From Yersinia enterocolitica (GTDB taxonomy: Bacteria; Pseudomonadota; Gammaproteobacteria; Enterobacterales; Enterobacteriaceae): DNA of 64,000 nucleotides. Below are positions 10,970 to 19,695 of the stretch, piece after piece (within the stretch, counting starts at the first letter, position 1; the number at the start of each line of letters is the position of its first letter). Made by a program: the position numbers and the translations under genes. The notes beneath the pieces were generated by a model. The model made no database searches. It was not told the origin of the DNA and saw only the letters and a list, made by a program, of their open reading frames with translations. The stretch spans positions 2,914,001 to 2,978,000 of the forward strand of contig NBTC02000002.1 in the NCBI GenBank assembly GCA_002082245.2, given 5' to 3'.

Positions 10970-12703
10970 TTACGTCAAATCAAGTAAGGTGTTTAATTGC
11001 GCTATCTGTTGTCGCCACTGGCATTGCAGCTCTGGCTTCTGATGCTTGAACTTACGTGCCAGATCCTGTTTCAGCTTACTTTCTAATTCCAACAACTCAG
11101 CCAACAACTGTTCTTCTTCACTTTCCACTAACATTATCGACTCAGGTTCGAATGTGGAGGCGGGCACAGAAACTGATGCGGGTTTATCGGCCAAAATGGC
11201 ATAGACCGGTTCTAGATGGTGCCACTCTTCCAACCACTGCTTATCGATTAACCAAAAACGATTGCAGCTTTGTTCAATCAATGTACGGTCATGGGAAACC
11301 AGCAACACCGCACCACTGAAGGTTTTCAGCGTATTTGCCAGCTCTTCTTTACCTTCCATATCAAGATGGTTAGTCGGTTCATCAAGCAGTAGCAATGAAT
11401 AGTTAGCCAGTGTCAGGCCGATAAATAACAAGCGTGAACGCTCGCCACCACTCAAGGTGCTAACCTGCTGCTGATGCCGAAGATAGGGGAATCCGGCACC
11501 GATCAACGCCATTTTTCGCTGATCTTCGGTCAAGGGTGCAAAGGGGGCTAAAGCCTCGGATAGAGTGTCTTCGTCACGCAGTTGTTGCAGACTTTGGTCG
11601 TAATAGCCCACACGTACCCTAGGATGGAACGTCACTCCCACGTCGGCGGTCTCTGGTTGGCTAAAAGCCCGCCATAGGCAGTGCAACAGAGAAGATTTAC
11701 CGCAACCATTGCGGCCTACCAGTGCGACGCGATCACCGCTTTTGACCCGAAATTGTGCCAATTCAAATAGCACCGGTGCCTGAGCCGCTGGTCGAACCCG
11801 TAAATCTGAGAGTGCCAGCACTCGGTCTGCCGCCAGAGCTTCGCCATTTAGGCGCAATTGCCACTGATTACCGGCGGTAACCTGAGTTTGATCATCCTTG
11901 AGGCGATCGACCTGCTTCTCCATTTGTTTAGCCTTACGCGCCAGCTTTTCGTTGTCATACACGCTGCCCCAGATGGCCAGTCGCTTGGCGCTTTTTGCTA
12001 CCCGATCAATTTCCTTTTGTTCGGCTAAACGGCGATGACTGTCCGAGATATCTTTCTCCGCCAATGCCTGCCGTGCCTGAGTGCAAGGCAGGCGGATAAA
12101 TTGCAGATTTTTGTCACGCAAAATCCAGGTACAGTTGGTCACACGATCCAGCAAACTGCGATCATGTGAAACCAGTACAAAACTGCCCCCCCAATTCAGG
12201 AGAAACTGCTCCAGCCACAGCAGGGTAGGTAAATCCAGATGGTTACTGGGTTCATCCAATAGCAACAAATCTGGCTGGCGGATCAGTGCTCGTGCCAGCA
12301 ACAGACGCGTATGCTGACCACCACTTAACGTACCGGCAGTCAGTGTCCAAGTGGGTTCATCAAACCCCAAGCTGACGAGCAAAACCTCTGCTTGCCAACG
12401 TTCTGGTTGATGCAGGCTATTGGGGAGGTGATTGAGCACCGCATCCAGTAAGGTGCAATCATCTAAAGCGGCGGGGAGATGTTGTTCAACCCGAGCCATC
12501 AGGCACTGGTTGGCGGTAGTGATAGTACCGGCCGTGGCGGGAAGATCACCGCTGAGGATTTTCAGCAGAGTGCTTTTTCCACAACCGTTATGGCCTATCA
12601 AACCAATGCGGTCACCTTTTTTCAGGCCGAAGGAAATCTCAGCCAGCAGTGGGCCGAAAGTGTTGTCGTAACCGACAGATTTTGCAGAAAGTAATGTGGT
12701 CAT
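10970..12703 (-). CDS. ABC-F family ATPase (duplicated ATP-binding cassette, ribosome-associated type)
   Basis: A soluble 577-residue protein with two ATP-binding cassettes and no membrane segment, the layout of ABC-F proteins, which act on the ribosome as translation factors or protect it from antibiotics. First cassette: Walker A GHNGCGKST, signature LSGGQHTRLLLARAL, Walker B LLLLDEPSNHLD. Second cassette: GRNGCGKSS, LSGGERSRLLFIG, LLLLDEPTNHLD. Between them (about residues 215-275) is a charged, lysine/arginine-rich helical linker typical of the ABC-F interdomain arm. The C-terminus is a coiled-coil-like extension. A leader ORF and alternative hairpins precede it, as in inducible antibiotic-resistance ABC-F genes. 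The exact subfamily is not recognised, and a housekeeping role cannot be excluded. Confidence 0.9.
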   Translation of the reverse strand: MTTLLSAKSVGYDNTFGPLLAEISFGLKKGDRIGLIGHNGCGKSTLLKILSGDLPATAGTITTANQCLMARVEQHLPAALDDCTLLDAVLNHLPNSLHQPERWQAEVLLVSLGFDEPTWTLTAGTLSGGQHTRLLLARALIRQPDLLLLDEPSNHLDLPTLLWLEQFLLNWGGSFVLVSHDRSLLDRVTNCTWILRDKNLQFIRLPCTQARQALAEKDISDSHRRLAEQKEIDRVAKSAKRLAIWGSVYDNEKLARKAKQMEKQVDRLKDDQTQVTAGNQWQLRLNGEALAADRVLALSDLRVRPAAQAPVLFELAQFRVKSGDRVALVGRNGCGKSSLLHCLWRAFSQPETADVGVTFHPRVRVGYYDQSLQQLRDEDTLSEALAPFAPLTEDQRKMALIGAGFPYLRHQQQVSTLSGGERSRLLFIGLTLANYSLLLLDEPTNHLDMEGKEELANTLKTFSGAVLLVSHDRTLIEQSCNRFWLIDKQWLEEWHHLEPVYAILADKPASVSVPASTFEPESIMLVESEEEQLLAELLELESKLKQDLARKFKHQKPELQCQWRQQIAQLNTLLDLT

Positions 12704-12720
12704 TGCTTACTCAAGTTTTA

Positions 12721-12845
12721 CAGGCATAGAGATGCCTATCGTCAATAAAGCCGACGATAACCGGTAAGCCGGAGGGAAGTTGTCAGAGTGTTAGTTAGCT
12801 TCGCTCAAGCAGGTTATCGCAGCACGATACCGGTAACGCTTGAGC
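12721..12845 (-). promoter_or_regulatory. Alternative RNA hairpins between leader ORF and ABC-F gene (attenuator)
   Basis: Four segments of the minus-strand transcript can pair in exclusive ways. Segment A (12825-12831) pairs with B (12812-12819), inside an outer stem GCTCAAGC/GCTTGAGC (12838-12845 with 12803-12810). B also pairs perfectly over 8 bp with C (12755-12762). C pairs over 7 bp with D (TATCGTC 12737-12743 with GACGATA 12753-12759 on the plus strand). A further 6-bp hairpin (12722-12727 with 12732-12737) lies just before the weak ABC-F ribosome binding site. The outer stem's 5' arm lies within the leader ORF, so a stalled ribosome would change the folding. Confidence 0.65.
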
Positions 12846-12897
12846 AATCACGATCACTAAAGACGAGTGAATAAAGAAACAATTCACGGGTCAACAT
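12814..12897 (-). CDS. Leader peptide upstream of the ABC-F ATPase (27 residues)
   Basis: ATG 12897 is preceded at six-base spacing by a perfect AAGGAGG site (12904-12910), much stronger than the site of the ABC-F gene itself. The ORF encodes 27 residues, beginning MLTRELFLYSLVFSDRD and ending SVTGIVLR, and stops at 12814, 110 bases before the ABC-F start. Its last third overlaps the 5' arm of the first attenuator hairpin. Leader ORFs with this placement occur upstream of erm and several resistance ABC-F genes, where drug-stalled ribosomes release downstream expression. That role here is inferred. Confidence 0.6.
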   Translation of the reverse strand: MLTRELFLYSLVFSDRDCSSVTGIVLR

Positions 12898-12923
12898 AGT
12901 AATCCTCCTTAATATAATTCTGG

Positions 12924-13213
12924 TTAATGTATGACCTCATTATATTTAGTTTCTTCACTTTCTGCCAGTGCCGTCAGAAGGCCATAGACCGTCGTGGCTG
13001 TGGGTGTTTTTTGGCTAAGTACAGCTACGCGATTATCTCGTCCATCCAGCCAAACCAACTACTGACCCGCATGCGATTGCCTGATTCAACCATTAACGGC
13101 CTTGAGCCACGGATGGTACTGGCATCAAACTTACGCACTTGTCGAGCCAGATTTAGTTCGCCAGCTAAAAAATCAATTAACAATAAATATGTCTTGATGT
13201 AACATTCGATCAT
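12924..13213 (-). pseudogene. Possible frameshifted remnant of a small gene of unknown family
   Basis: Two overlapping minus-strand frames read as one coding-like product when one missing base is allowed near 13025. The upstream frame (from 13213) gives ARQVRKFDASTIRGSRPLM then WFGWMDEIIA before a TAG; shifting frame there continues AVLSQKTPTATTVYGLLTAL and AESEETKYNEVIH to a TAA at 12924. The conceptual product would be about 96 residues. I do not recognise the family. The ABC-F promoter proposed above lies inside its 3' end. Chance open frames remain possible. Confidence 0.3.
12939..12968 (-). promoter_or_regulatory. Probable sigma-70 promoter of the leader/ABC-F transcript
   Basis: On the minus strand a perfect -10 TATAAT (12939-12944) sits 18 bases downstream of CTGGCA (12963-12968), which matches four of six -35 positions. 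Transcription would start near 12932, about 35 bases before the leader ATG. Confidence 0.55.
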
Positions 13214-13216
13214 ACA

Positions 13217-13250
13217 TGATAATGCTTATTATATTGATACTCGTTATCAT
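13217..13250. promoter_or_regulatory. Fur box region upstream of hemP-hmuR
   Basis: Two overlapping AT-rich palindromic elements lie just before hemP: one starting TGATAATGCTTATTAT and one reading TGATACTCGTTATCA, whose arms TGATA/TATCA are a perfect inverted repeat. Both resemble the Fur consensus GATAATGATAATCATTATC. They end 15 bases before the hemP ATG, so iron-dependent repression of the locus is expected. Confidence 0.75.
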
Positions 13251-13265
13251 TTCCGTGCTAAATAT

Positions 13266-13457
13266 ATGGACACACAGTTGAATAAAACACCGAGGTTGAA
13301 CGACGAACCTGCTGTCGAGTATCCGACAGCAAGTAAGCCCTTGTCTGTCACCAGCGAACAACTGCTGGGAGAGCACGGTGTCGCCTTTATCGTCCATCAA
13401 GGCGAACACTATCAACTGCGCCAGACCAAGGCCGGCAAACTAATACTGACCAAATAA
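13266..13457 (+). CDS. hemP: Hemin uptake protein HemP
   Basis: A 63-residue cytoplasmic protein of the HemP/HmuP family, encoded ahead of the hemin receptor in Yersinia and relatives. The conserved C-terminal half GEHYQLRQTKAGKLILTK is the family hallmark, with VTSEQLLG before it. In other genera HmuP acts as a positive regulator of the receptor gene; its role in Yersinia is less clear. It is first in the locus, directly after the Fur-box region and 189 bases before hmuR. Confidence 0.9.
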   Translation: MDTQLNKTPRLNDEPAVEYPTASKPLSVTSEQLLGEHGVAFIVHQGEHYQLRQTKAGKLILTK

Positions 13458-13646
13458 CATACACAGAACCCACGTCATGGGTATTACAGCAAAACAGCAG
13501 CCGTACAGAGCCGAGTAACGGGCCGCTAATACTGCTGTAGCATCAAAAGACGAAGGGGATAGCAAGCCACCCAGATTCTCGAATCAAGGCAGCCAGCAAC
13601 CTATATATCTGTTTTATTCGCATAGAAAATATGGAGAATTGCCGAC

Positions 13647-15677
13647 ATGCCTCGTTTCATTTCTGACCGTTTCCGCTGGTCCCCACTCAGTTTGGCAATC
13701 GCTTGCACGCTGCCTTTGGCCGTTCAAGCGGCTGATACCACTACCACGCCGACAAGCAGTAAAAAGCACACTACCGATACCATGGTGGTTACGGCAACAG
13801 GTAATGAGCGCAGTAGTTTTGAAGCACCGATGATGGTAACCGTGATTGAAGGTACCTCGCCGACCAGCGAGACCGCCACCTCTGCGGCAGATATGCTGCG
13901 CAAAATACCGGGGCTGACCGTCACCGGCAGCGGGCGGGTCAACGGCCAGGATGTGACACTACGTGGCTACGGTAAGCAAGGTGTATTGACTCTGGTTGAT
14001 GGTATTCGCCAAGGTACCGATACCGGCCATCTGAACGCCACTTTCCTTGATCCGGCACTGGTGAAACGTGTTGAAGTAGTACGTGGCCCATCTGCCCTGC
14101 TGTACGGCAGTGGCGCATTAGGTGGTGTTATCTCTTTTGAAACTGTCGATGCCGCTGACTTGCTGTTAGCGGGCCAAAATACCGGTTACCGCGTTTACAG
14201 CTCTGCGGCTACCGGTGATCACAGTTTCGGCCTCGGTGCCAGTGCCTATGGCCGCACCGATGATGTTGATGGCATTCTCTCCTTCGGTACCCGTGATATC
14301 GGCAATATCCGTCAGAGTAATGGTTTTGATGCACCAAATGACGAAACCATCAGTAATGTGCTGGCAAAAGGAACATGGCATATTGACCAGATTCAATCAC
14401 TGAGTGCCAATCTGCGCTATTACAACAACAACGCAATAGAACCCAAAAATCCACAAACCAGTGCAGCTTCCAGTGGCAATGTCATAACCAATCGTTCAAC
14501 GATCCAACGTGATGCCCAACTCAGTTACCACCTTAAGCCACTGGATCAGGAGTGGTTGAATGCCACCGCACGGGTTTACTACTCTGAAGTGGAAATCAAT
14601 GCACGGCCACAAGGTGCAACCGAAGAGGGACGTAAACAAACCACGGAAGGCGGAAAGCTGGAAAACCGGACGCGTTTGTTTACCGACAGCTTTGCATCAC
14701 ACCTGCTGACTTACGGCACAGAAGCCTATAAACAAGAGCAGACGCCGGGAGGCGCGACGACCAGCTTCCCACAAGCAGATATTCGGTTTGGCTCCGGCTG
14801 GCTACAAGATGAAATCACCCTGCGCGACCTGCCAGTGTCCATTTTAGCCGGTACCCGTTATGACAACTATAGCGGCAGCAGCGAAGGCTATGCTGACGTC
14901 GATGCCGACAAATGGTCATCACGCGGCGCAGTGAGTGTTACCCCCACTGACTGGTTGATGCTGTTTGGCTCCTATGCCCAAGCTTTCCGCGCACCAACCA
15001 TGGGCGAGATGTACAACGACTCAAAACACTTCTCAATTCCTATCCGCCCGGGAATGACACTCACCAACTACTGGGTGCCCAATCCGAATCTAAAACCGGA
15101 AACTAATGAAACCCAAGAGTACGGGTTTGGTTTACGTTTCAATGATTTGCTAATGGCTGAAGATGACCTGCAATTCAAGGCCAGCTACTTCGATACCAAT
15201 GCGAAAGACTATATCGACACCAGCGTTAATATGACGGCGATGACCACATCATCAGTGAATATCGACCGGGTAAAAATCTGGGGTTGGGATGCCACCATGA
15301 GCTATAAAACAGCCCTGTTTAACTGGGATCTGGCCTATAACCGTACCCGGGGTAAAAATCAGAGCACCAATAAATGGCTCGAGTCCATTAACCCGGATAC
15401 CGTCACCAGCGTAGTGGATATCCCGGTTGCCAGCAGTGGTTTCGCGGTGGGTTGGATTGCCACATTTGCTGACCGCTCCAAACCGTTAAGCACCGGTAAA
15501 CGTCAGGCCGGTTATGGTCTCAATGATTTCTATGTCAGCTATAAAGGCCAGGAACAACTGAAAGGTGTCACAACTACCGTGGTTCTGGGCAACGCATTCG
15601 ACAAAGAGTACTACGCGCCGCAAGGCGTGCCACAAGATGGCCGCAACGCGAAGCTATTTGTGAGTTACCAGTGGTAA
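13647..15677 (+). CDS. hmuR: TonB-dependent outer-membrane hemin receptor HmuR/HemR
   Basis: Outer-membrane receptor that takes up heme and hemoproteins using TonB energy. The 676-residue protein starts with a cleavable signal ending LPLAVQAAD, then a TonB box DTMVVTAT, a plug domain (about 55-165; TLVDGIRQGTDTG, RGPSALLYGSGALGGV), and a 22-strand barrel containing the FRAPTMGEMYN motif and the NPNLKPETNETQEYG segment of hemin receptors. It ends in SYQW with a terminal aromatic residue. Length equals Y. pestis HmuR from memory, with clear differences in the loops, so this is a related but distinct Yersinia. Regulation by Fur is expected from the upstream boxes. Confidence 0.96.
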   Translation: MPRFISDRFRWSPLSLAIACTLPLAVQAADTTTTPTSSKKHTTDTMVVTATGNERSSFEAPMMVTVIEGTSPTSETATSAADMLRKIPGLTVTGSGRVNGQDVTLRGYGKQGVLTLVDGIRQGTDTGHLNATFLDPALVKRVEVVRGPSALLYGSGALGGVISFETVDAADLLLAGQNTGYRVYSSAATGDHSFGLGASAYGRTDDVDGILSFGTRDIGNIRQSNGFDAPNDETISNVLAKGTWHIDQIQSLSANLRYYNNNAIEPKNPQTSAASSGNVITNRSTIQRDAQLSYHLKPLDQEWLNATARVYYSEVEINARPQGATEEGRKQTTEGGKLENRTRLFTDSFASHLLTYGTEAYKQEQTPGGATTSFPQADIRFGSGWLQDEITLRDLPVSILAGTRYDNYSGSSEGYADVDADKWSSRGAVSVTPTDWLMLFGSYAQAFRAPTMGEMYNDSKHFSIPIRPGMTLTNYWVPNPNLKPETNETQEYGFGLRFNDLLMAEDDLQFKASYFDTNAKDYIDTSVNMTAMTTSSVNIDRVKIWGWDATMSYKTALFNWDLAYNRTRGKNQSTNKWLESINPDTVTSVVDIPVASSGFAVGWIATFADRSKPLSTGKRQAGYGLNDFYVSYKGQEQLKGVTTTVVLGNAFDKEYYAPQGVPQDGRNAKLFVSYQW

Positions 15678-15708
15678 TTCATTAAAAAAAGATAGTCTGA
15701 AACTACTC

Positions 15709-15739
15709 ATCCGGTAATCCAATTTATGGGTTACCGGAT
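15709..15739 (+). terminator. Stem-loop between hmuR and hmuS
   Basis: ATCCGGTAATCC (15709-15720) and GGGTTACCGGAT (15728-15739) form a stem of 11 pairs with one mismatch around a seven-base loop. It is followed by TATCATTT, a weak T-rich tail. It may act as a partial terminator that lowers hmuSTUV expression relative to the receptor, or protect the 3' end of hmuR mRNA. Confidence 0.55.
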
Positions 15740-15795
15740 TATCATTTAACGCTGTCACCTGCATATAAAAAATCAATAGAACGAGGATGTCATTA

Positions 15796-16833
15796 ATGAG
15801 CAAATCTATATATGAGCAGTACATACAAGCCAAAGCGGATAACCCAGGCAAATACGCGCGTGATTTAGCGACACTAATGGGTATTTCAGAAGCGGAATTG
15901 ACTCATAGCCGTGTGGGTCATGATGCAAAACGCTTACAAGGCGATGCCCGCACCCTACTGGCCGCATTGGAGGCGGTGGGGGAAGCCAAAGCTATCACCC
16001 GCAACACCTATGCCGTGCATGAGCAGATGGGCCGTTACCAGAATCAACATCTGAACGGTCATGCGGGTTTAATCCTTAACCCGCGTGAATTGGATTTGCG
16101 GTTGTTCCTCAATCAGTGGGCCAGTGCATTCACACTGTCAGAAGAGACACGCCACGGTGTGCGCCATAGTATCCAGTTCTTTGACCAGCAGGGTGATGCG
16201 TTACATAAAGTCTATGCTACTGAACAGACGGATATGGTGGCTTGGCAAGCCGTGCTGGCGAAGTTTATCAGTACAGAAAATCCAGCATTGCCATTAGAAG
16301 CACTGAGCACACCTGAAGTGGCCGAGCCAACAGTTGATGATGCCACCGTGGATACCGAATGGCGTGCCATGACCGATGTACACCAATTCTTCCAGTTGCT
16401 TAAGCGCAATAATTTGACCCGCCAGCAAGCATTCCGCGCCGTCGGGGATGATCTCGCCTATCGTGTTGATAACAGTTCACTGACACAACTACTGAATATC
16501 GCCCAGCAGGATCAGAACGAAATCATGATTTTTGTGGGTAACCGCGGCTGCGTGCAAATTTTCACCGGTTTAATTGAGAAAGTGGCCCCGCATCAAGACT
16601 GGATTAACGTTTTCAATAAACGCTTTACGCTGCATCTGATTGAAACTGCTATTGCTGAAAGCTGGATCACCCGTAAACCAACCAAAGATGGGTTTGTCAC
16701 CAGTTTGGAACTGTTTGCCGCCGATGGTACCCAACTTGCTCAACTTTATGGTCAACGCACCGAAGGGCAACCAGAACAAAATCAATGGCGTGAGCAGATT
16801 GCCCTCCTGATCAATAAGGATATCGCTGCATGA
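15796..16833 (+). CDS. hmuS: Heme-degrading/hemin-transport protein HmuS
   Basis: Cytoplasmic heme-binding and heme-degrading protein of the HmuS/ChuS/HemS family, which releases iron from imported heme. The 345-residue protein is a tandem repeat of two similar halves; the repeats are visible around [16 protein letters not shown] and the later [10 protein letters not shown] region with [18 protein letters not shown] 15796 is chosen because GAGG lies nine bases upstream; the earlier ATG at 15787 directly abuts that site. Its last four bases overlap hmuT in an ATGA, indicating translational coupling. Confidence 0.95.
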   Translation: MSKSIYEQYIQAKADNPGKYARDLATLMGISEAELTHSRVGHDAKRLQGDARTLLAALEAVGEAKAITRNTYAVHEQMGRYQNQHLNGHAGLILNPRELDLRLFLNQWASAFTLSEETRHGVRHSIQFFDQQGDALHKVYATEQTDMVAWQAVLAKFISTENPALPLEALSTPEVAEPTVDDATVDTEWRAMTDVHQFFQLLKRNNLTRQQAFRAVGDDLAYRVDNSSLTQLLNIAQQDQNEIMIFVGNRGCVQIFTGLIEKVAPHQDWINVFNKRFTLHLIETAIAESWITRKPTKDGFVTSLELFAADGTQLAQLYGQRTEGQPEQNQWREQIALLINKDIAA

Positions 16834-17669
16834 GACTAAGGCTGCTGTCACTCCCTTTCATTCTGTCACTGAGCGCCGGTATTCTGCCGCTAAATACATT
16901 CGCCGCAGAACGTATTGTCACCATTGGTGGTGATGTAACAGAAATCGCCTATGCACTCGGTGCTGGTGGCGAGATTGTGGCTCGTGACAGTACCAGTCTA
17001 CAACCGCAGGCAGTGCAGAAGCTGCCTGACGTGGGGTACATGCGAATGCTCAATGCCGAAGGGATTTTGGCGATGAAGCCGACCATGCTGTTGGTCAGCG
17101 AACTGGCTCAACCCTCATTGGTACTCAAACAGGTTGCCGACAGCGGGGTTAACGTGGTTACTGTACCGGGACAAACCACGCCGGAAAGTGTAACGGCGAA
17201 GATTAGTGCGGTCGCCACAGCGCTTCATCAGCCAGAACAAGGCCAAAAACTGATTAAAGACTACCAACAACGTTTAGCTGCGGTGAGCAGTACGCCACTG
17301 CCGGTAAAAGTGCTGTTTGTTATGAGTCACGGTGGCCTGACACCGATGGCTGCCGGTCAGAATACTGCCGCAGATGCCATGATCCGTGCCGCCGGTGGTA
17401 GCAATGCCATGCAAGGCTTTAGCCGCTACCGCCCACTGTCACAAGAGGGGGTTATCGCTAGTGCACCTGACTTATTGCTGATTACCAGTGCCGGTGTGAA
17501 AGCACTGGGTGGCAATGAGGGGGTCTGGAAATTACCCGGTATAGCCCTGACACCCGCGGGTCAACATAAGCGCCTGTTAGTGGTGGATGACATGGCATTA
17601 CTTGGCTTTGGCTTGGAAACGCCGCAAGTGCTGGCGCTGCTGCGCAAAGGCATGGAACAAGCGCAATGA
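16830..17669 (+). CDS. hmuT: Periplasmic hemin-binding protein HmuT
   Basis: Substrate-binding component of the hemin ABC importer. The 279-residue protein has a Sec signal peptide ([23 protein letters not shown]) and the fold of class III periplasmic binding proteins (TroA/BtuF type): [19 protein letters not shown] at the mature N-terminus, [19 protein letters not shown], and a long connecting helix. The tyrosine in DVGYMR is in the position of the heme-ligating residue of HmuT/ShuT. Start and stop overlap hmuS and hmuU by ATGA junctions. Confidence 0.95.
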   Translation: MRLRLLSLPFILSLSAGILPLNTFAAERIVTIGGDVTEIAYALGAGGEIVARDSTSLQPQAVQKLPDVGYMRMLNAEGILAMKPTMLLVSELAQPSLVLKQVADSGVNVVTVPGQTTPESVTAKISAVATALHQPEQGQKLIKDYQQRLAAVSSTPLPVKVLFVMSHGGLTPMAAGQNTAADAMIRAAGGSNAMQGFSRYRPLSQEGVIASAPDLLLITSAGVKALGGNEGVWKLPGIALTPAGQHKRLLVVDDMALLGFGLETPQVLALLRKGMEQAQ

Positions 17670-18670
17670 ATTGCCGTATCCATCCACGCCTGATGCTGAG
17701 CATCTTACTGATGGTTCTAATCTTATTAGCACTCGGCTCGGCCAATATGGGGGCTTTGACGCTCTCGTTCCGTACCTTGTGGCATGCATCATTAGATGAT
17801 GCTATGTGGCATATCTGGTTGAATATCCGCCTGCCGCGCGTGTTGTTGGCGGTGGTTGTCGGCTGCGCGCTGGCGGTTTCCGGTGCCATCATGCAAGGGT
17901 TATTCCGTAATCCGCTGGCTGATCCCGGCCTATTGGGTATCAGTAGTGGTGCCGCTTTGTGTGTCGGGCTAATTATTGTCATGCCATTCAGCCTGCCGCC
18001 ACTATTAGCCCTTTATAGCCATATGGTCGGCGCGTTTATTGGCAGCCTGGCCATCTCAGCCATTATTTTTACCCTCAGCCGCTGGGGCCATGGCAACTTA
18101 TCCCGCCTGCTACTGGCTGGTATCGCCATTAATGCGCTGTGCGGTGCGGCGGTCGGGGTGCTGACTTATATCAGTGATGACCAGCAATTACGCCAGTTCT
18201 CACTCTGGAGTATGGGGAGCTTAGGCCAGGCTCAATGGTCAACACTGATGGTGGCGGCTTCTCTGATCCTACCCGCCTGTGTTCTTGGATTATTACAGGC
18301 GCGTCAGTTGAATCTGTTGCAGCTAGGAGATGAAGAGGCACACTACCTCGGTGTTAATGTACGCCAAGCCAAGCTGCGTTTGCTATTACTGAGCGCCATC
18401 TTGATCGGTGCCGCGGTGGCTGTCAGTGGAGTTATCGGTTTTATCGGGCTGGTCGTGCCACATCTTATCCGCATGCGTATCGGTGCTGACCACCGCTGGT
18501 TGCTGCCCGGTGCCGCACTGGGTGGGGCTTGTCTATTACTGACCGCCGATACTCTGGCCCGTACCTTAGTCGCCCCGGCTGAAATGCCGGTCGGGTTGAT
18601 AACCAGCCTACTGGGTGGCCCTTATTTTCTATGGCTGATTTTACGTCAGCGGGAGCAACTCAGTGGTTGA
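17666..18670 (+). CDS. hmuU: Hemin ABC transporter permease HmuU
   Basis: Inner-membrane permease of the FecCD/BtuC family, 334 residues with about ten transmembrane helices. Family landmarks include [20 protein letters not shown] near residue 50, [17 protein letters not shown], and the C-terminal [15 protein letters not shown] loop that contacts the ATPase. It overlaps hmuT by ATGA, and the hmuV start codon lies within its last codons, so the importer genes are tightly coupled. Confidence 0.96.
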   Translation: MNCRIHPRLMLSILLMVLILLALGSANMGALTLSFRTLWHASLDDAMWHIWLNIRLPRVLLAVVVGCALAVSGAIMQGLFRNPLADPGLLGISSGAALCVGLIIVMPFSLPPLLALYSHMVGAFIGSLAISAIIFTLSRWGHGNLSRLLLAGIAINALCGAAVGVLTYISDDQQLRQFSLWSMGSLGQAQWSTLMVAASLILPACVLGLLQARQLNLLQLGDEEAHYLGVNVRQAKLRLLLLSAILIGAAVAVSGVIGFIGLVVPHLIRMRIGADHRWLLPGAALGGACLLLTADTLARTLVAPAEMPVGLITSLLGGPYFLWLILRQREQLSG

Positions 18671-19493
18671 TATAGCAGGGATTAATATAGCTGGAGTTAA
18701 TCAGGCAGTAACACCGCCGGCGTTATTAGAGGCTAATCAGCTCGCCTATCATGTGCAGGGCCAGAGGCTAATCAAGAATGTTTCGCTACAAATTGCCAGC
18801 GGCGAAATGGTAGCCATTATCGGGCCGAATGGCGCGGGGAAATCAACCCTGCTGCGCTTGTTAACCGGCTACCTCACCCCTTCTGATGGCGAATGCCAAT
18901 TGCTCGGCAAAGATCTGAAGAGCTGGCAGCCGCAGGAATTGGCCCGTACCCGTGCAGTCATGCGGCAATACAGCAGTCTGGCTTTTCCATTTAGTGTTAG
19001 CGAAGTGATTCAGATGGGCCGAGCCCCTTATGGCGCGGCACAAAATAGGCAAGCTTTAGAAGAGGTGATGGCTCAAACGGACTGTTTGTCACTGGCACAG
19101 CGTGACTATCGCGCACTGTCTGGTGGTGAGCAACAACGGGTACAATTAGCCCGCGTATTAGCACAATTGTGGCAACCACAACCGACACCACGCTGGTTGT
19201 TCCTTGACGAACCGACCTCCGCATTAGATTTGTATCATCAACAGCATACCCTGCGCCTATTGCGCCAGCTCACCCACCAAGAACCCTTGGCGGTGTGCTG
19301 TGTGTTGCATGATTTGAATCTGGCCGCACTCTATGCCGATCGTATTTTGCTGCTAGCACAGGGCGAACTGGTGGCCTGTGGCACACCAGCGGAAGTGCTC
19401 AATGCCGAGACGCTGACTCGCTGGTATCAGGCAGATTTGGGGATTTCACGCCACCCTGAAACCGCACTACCACAGATCTATCTGCGCCAGTAA
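18663..19493 (+). CDS. hmuV: Hemin ABC transporter ATP-binding protein HmuV
   Basis: ATPase that drives the HmuU importer. The 276-residue protein shows Walker [11 protein letters not shown]-loop [11 protein letters not shown], signature [15 protein letters not shown], Walker [14 protein letters not shown] and H-loop VLHDLNLAA. The start is GTG 18663, overlapping hmuU. The N-terminus carries a short extension made by an imperfect 15-bp tandem repeat (18670-18684 and 18685-18699) encoding [11 protein letters not shown] remember Y. pestis HmuV as about ten residues shorter. Confidence 0.96.
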   Translation: MVDIAGINIAGVNQAVTPPALLEANQLAYHVQGQRLIKNVSLQIASGEMVAIIGPNGAGKSTLLRLLTGYLTPSDGECQLLGKDLKSWQPQELARTRAVMRQYSSLAFPFSVSEVIQMGRAPYGAAQNRQALEEVMAQTDCLSLAQRDYRALSGGEQQRVQLARVLAQLWQPQPTPRWLFLDEPTSALDLYHQQHTLRLLRQLTHQEPLAVCCVLHDLNLAALYADRILLLAQGELVACGTPAEVLNAETLTRWYQADLGISRHPETALPQIYLRQ

Positions 19494-19695
19494 ATGATAC
19501 ACATTGCGAGGCTCAAAGCGAGCGGCCAGTCAGACTGACGACAAATCACGATGATGCGATCTGAAGCCGTGAGAATAGAAAAAAGAGTAAAACGTCGCGC
19601 CTGGGATGGCGCAGCTCGAACCACCAAGGGCGATGTTACCATCTGCCTATTCTCTGCGCCGCCGGCACTTTGCCATTAACCTCACCCGTCTAAGG

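Noticed and set aside
13173..13415. 80-codon minus-strand ORF opposite hemP
   Set aside because: It is the complement of hemP and the Fur-box region; Cys/Ile-rich without a start signal.
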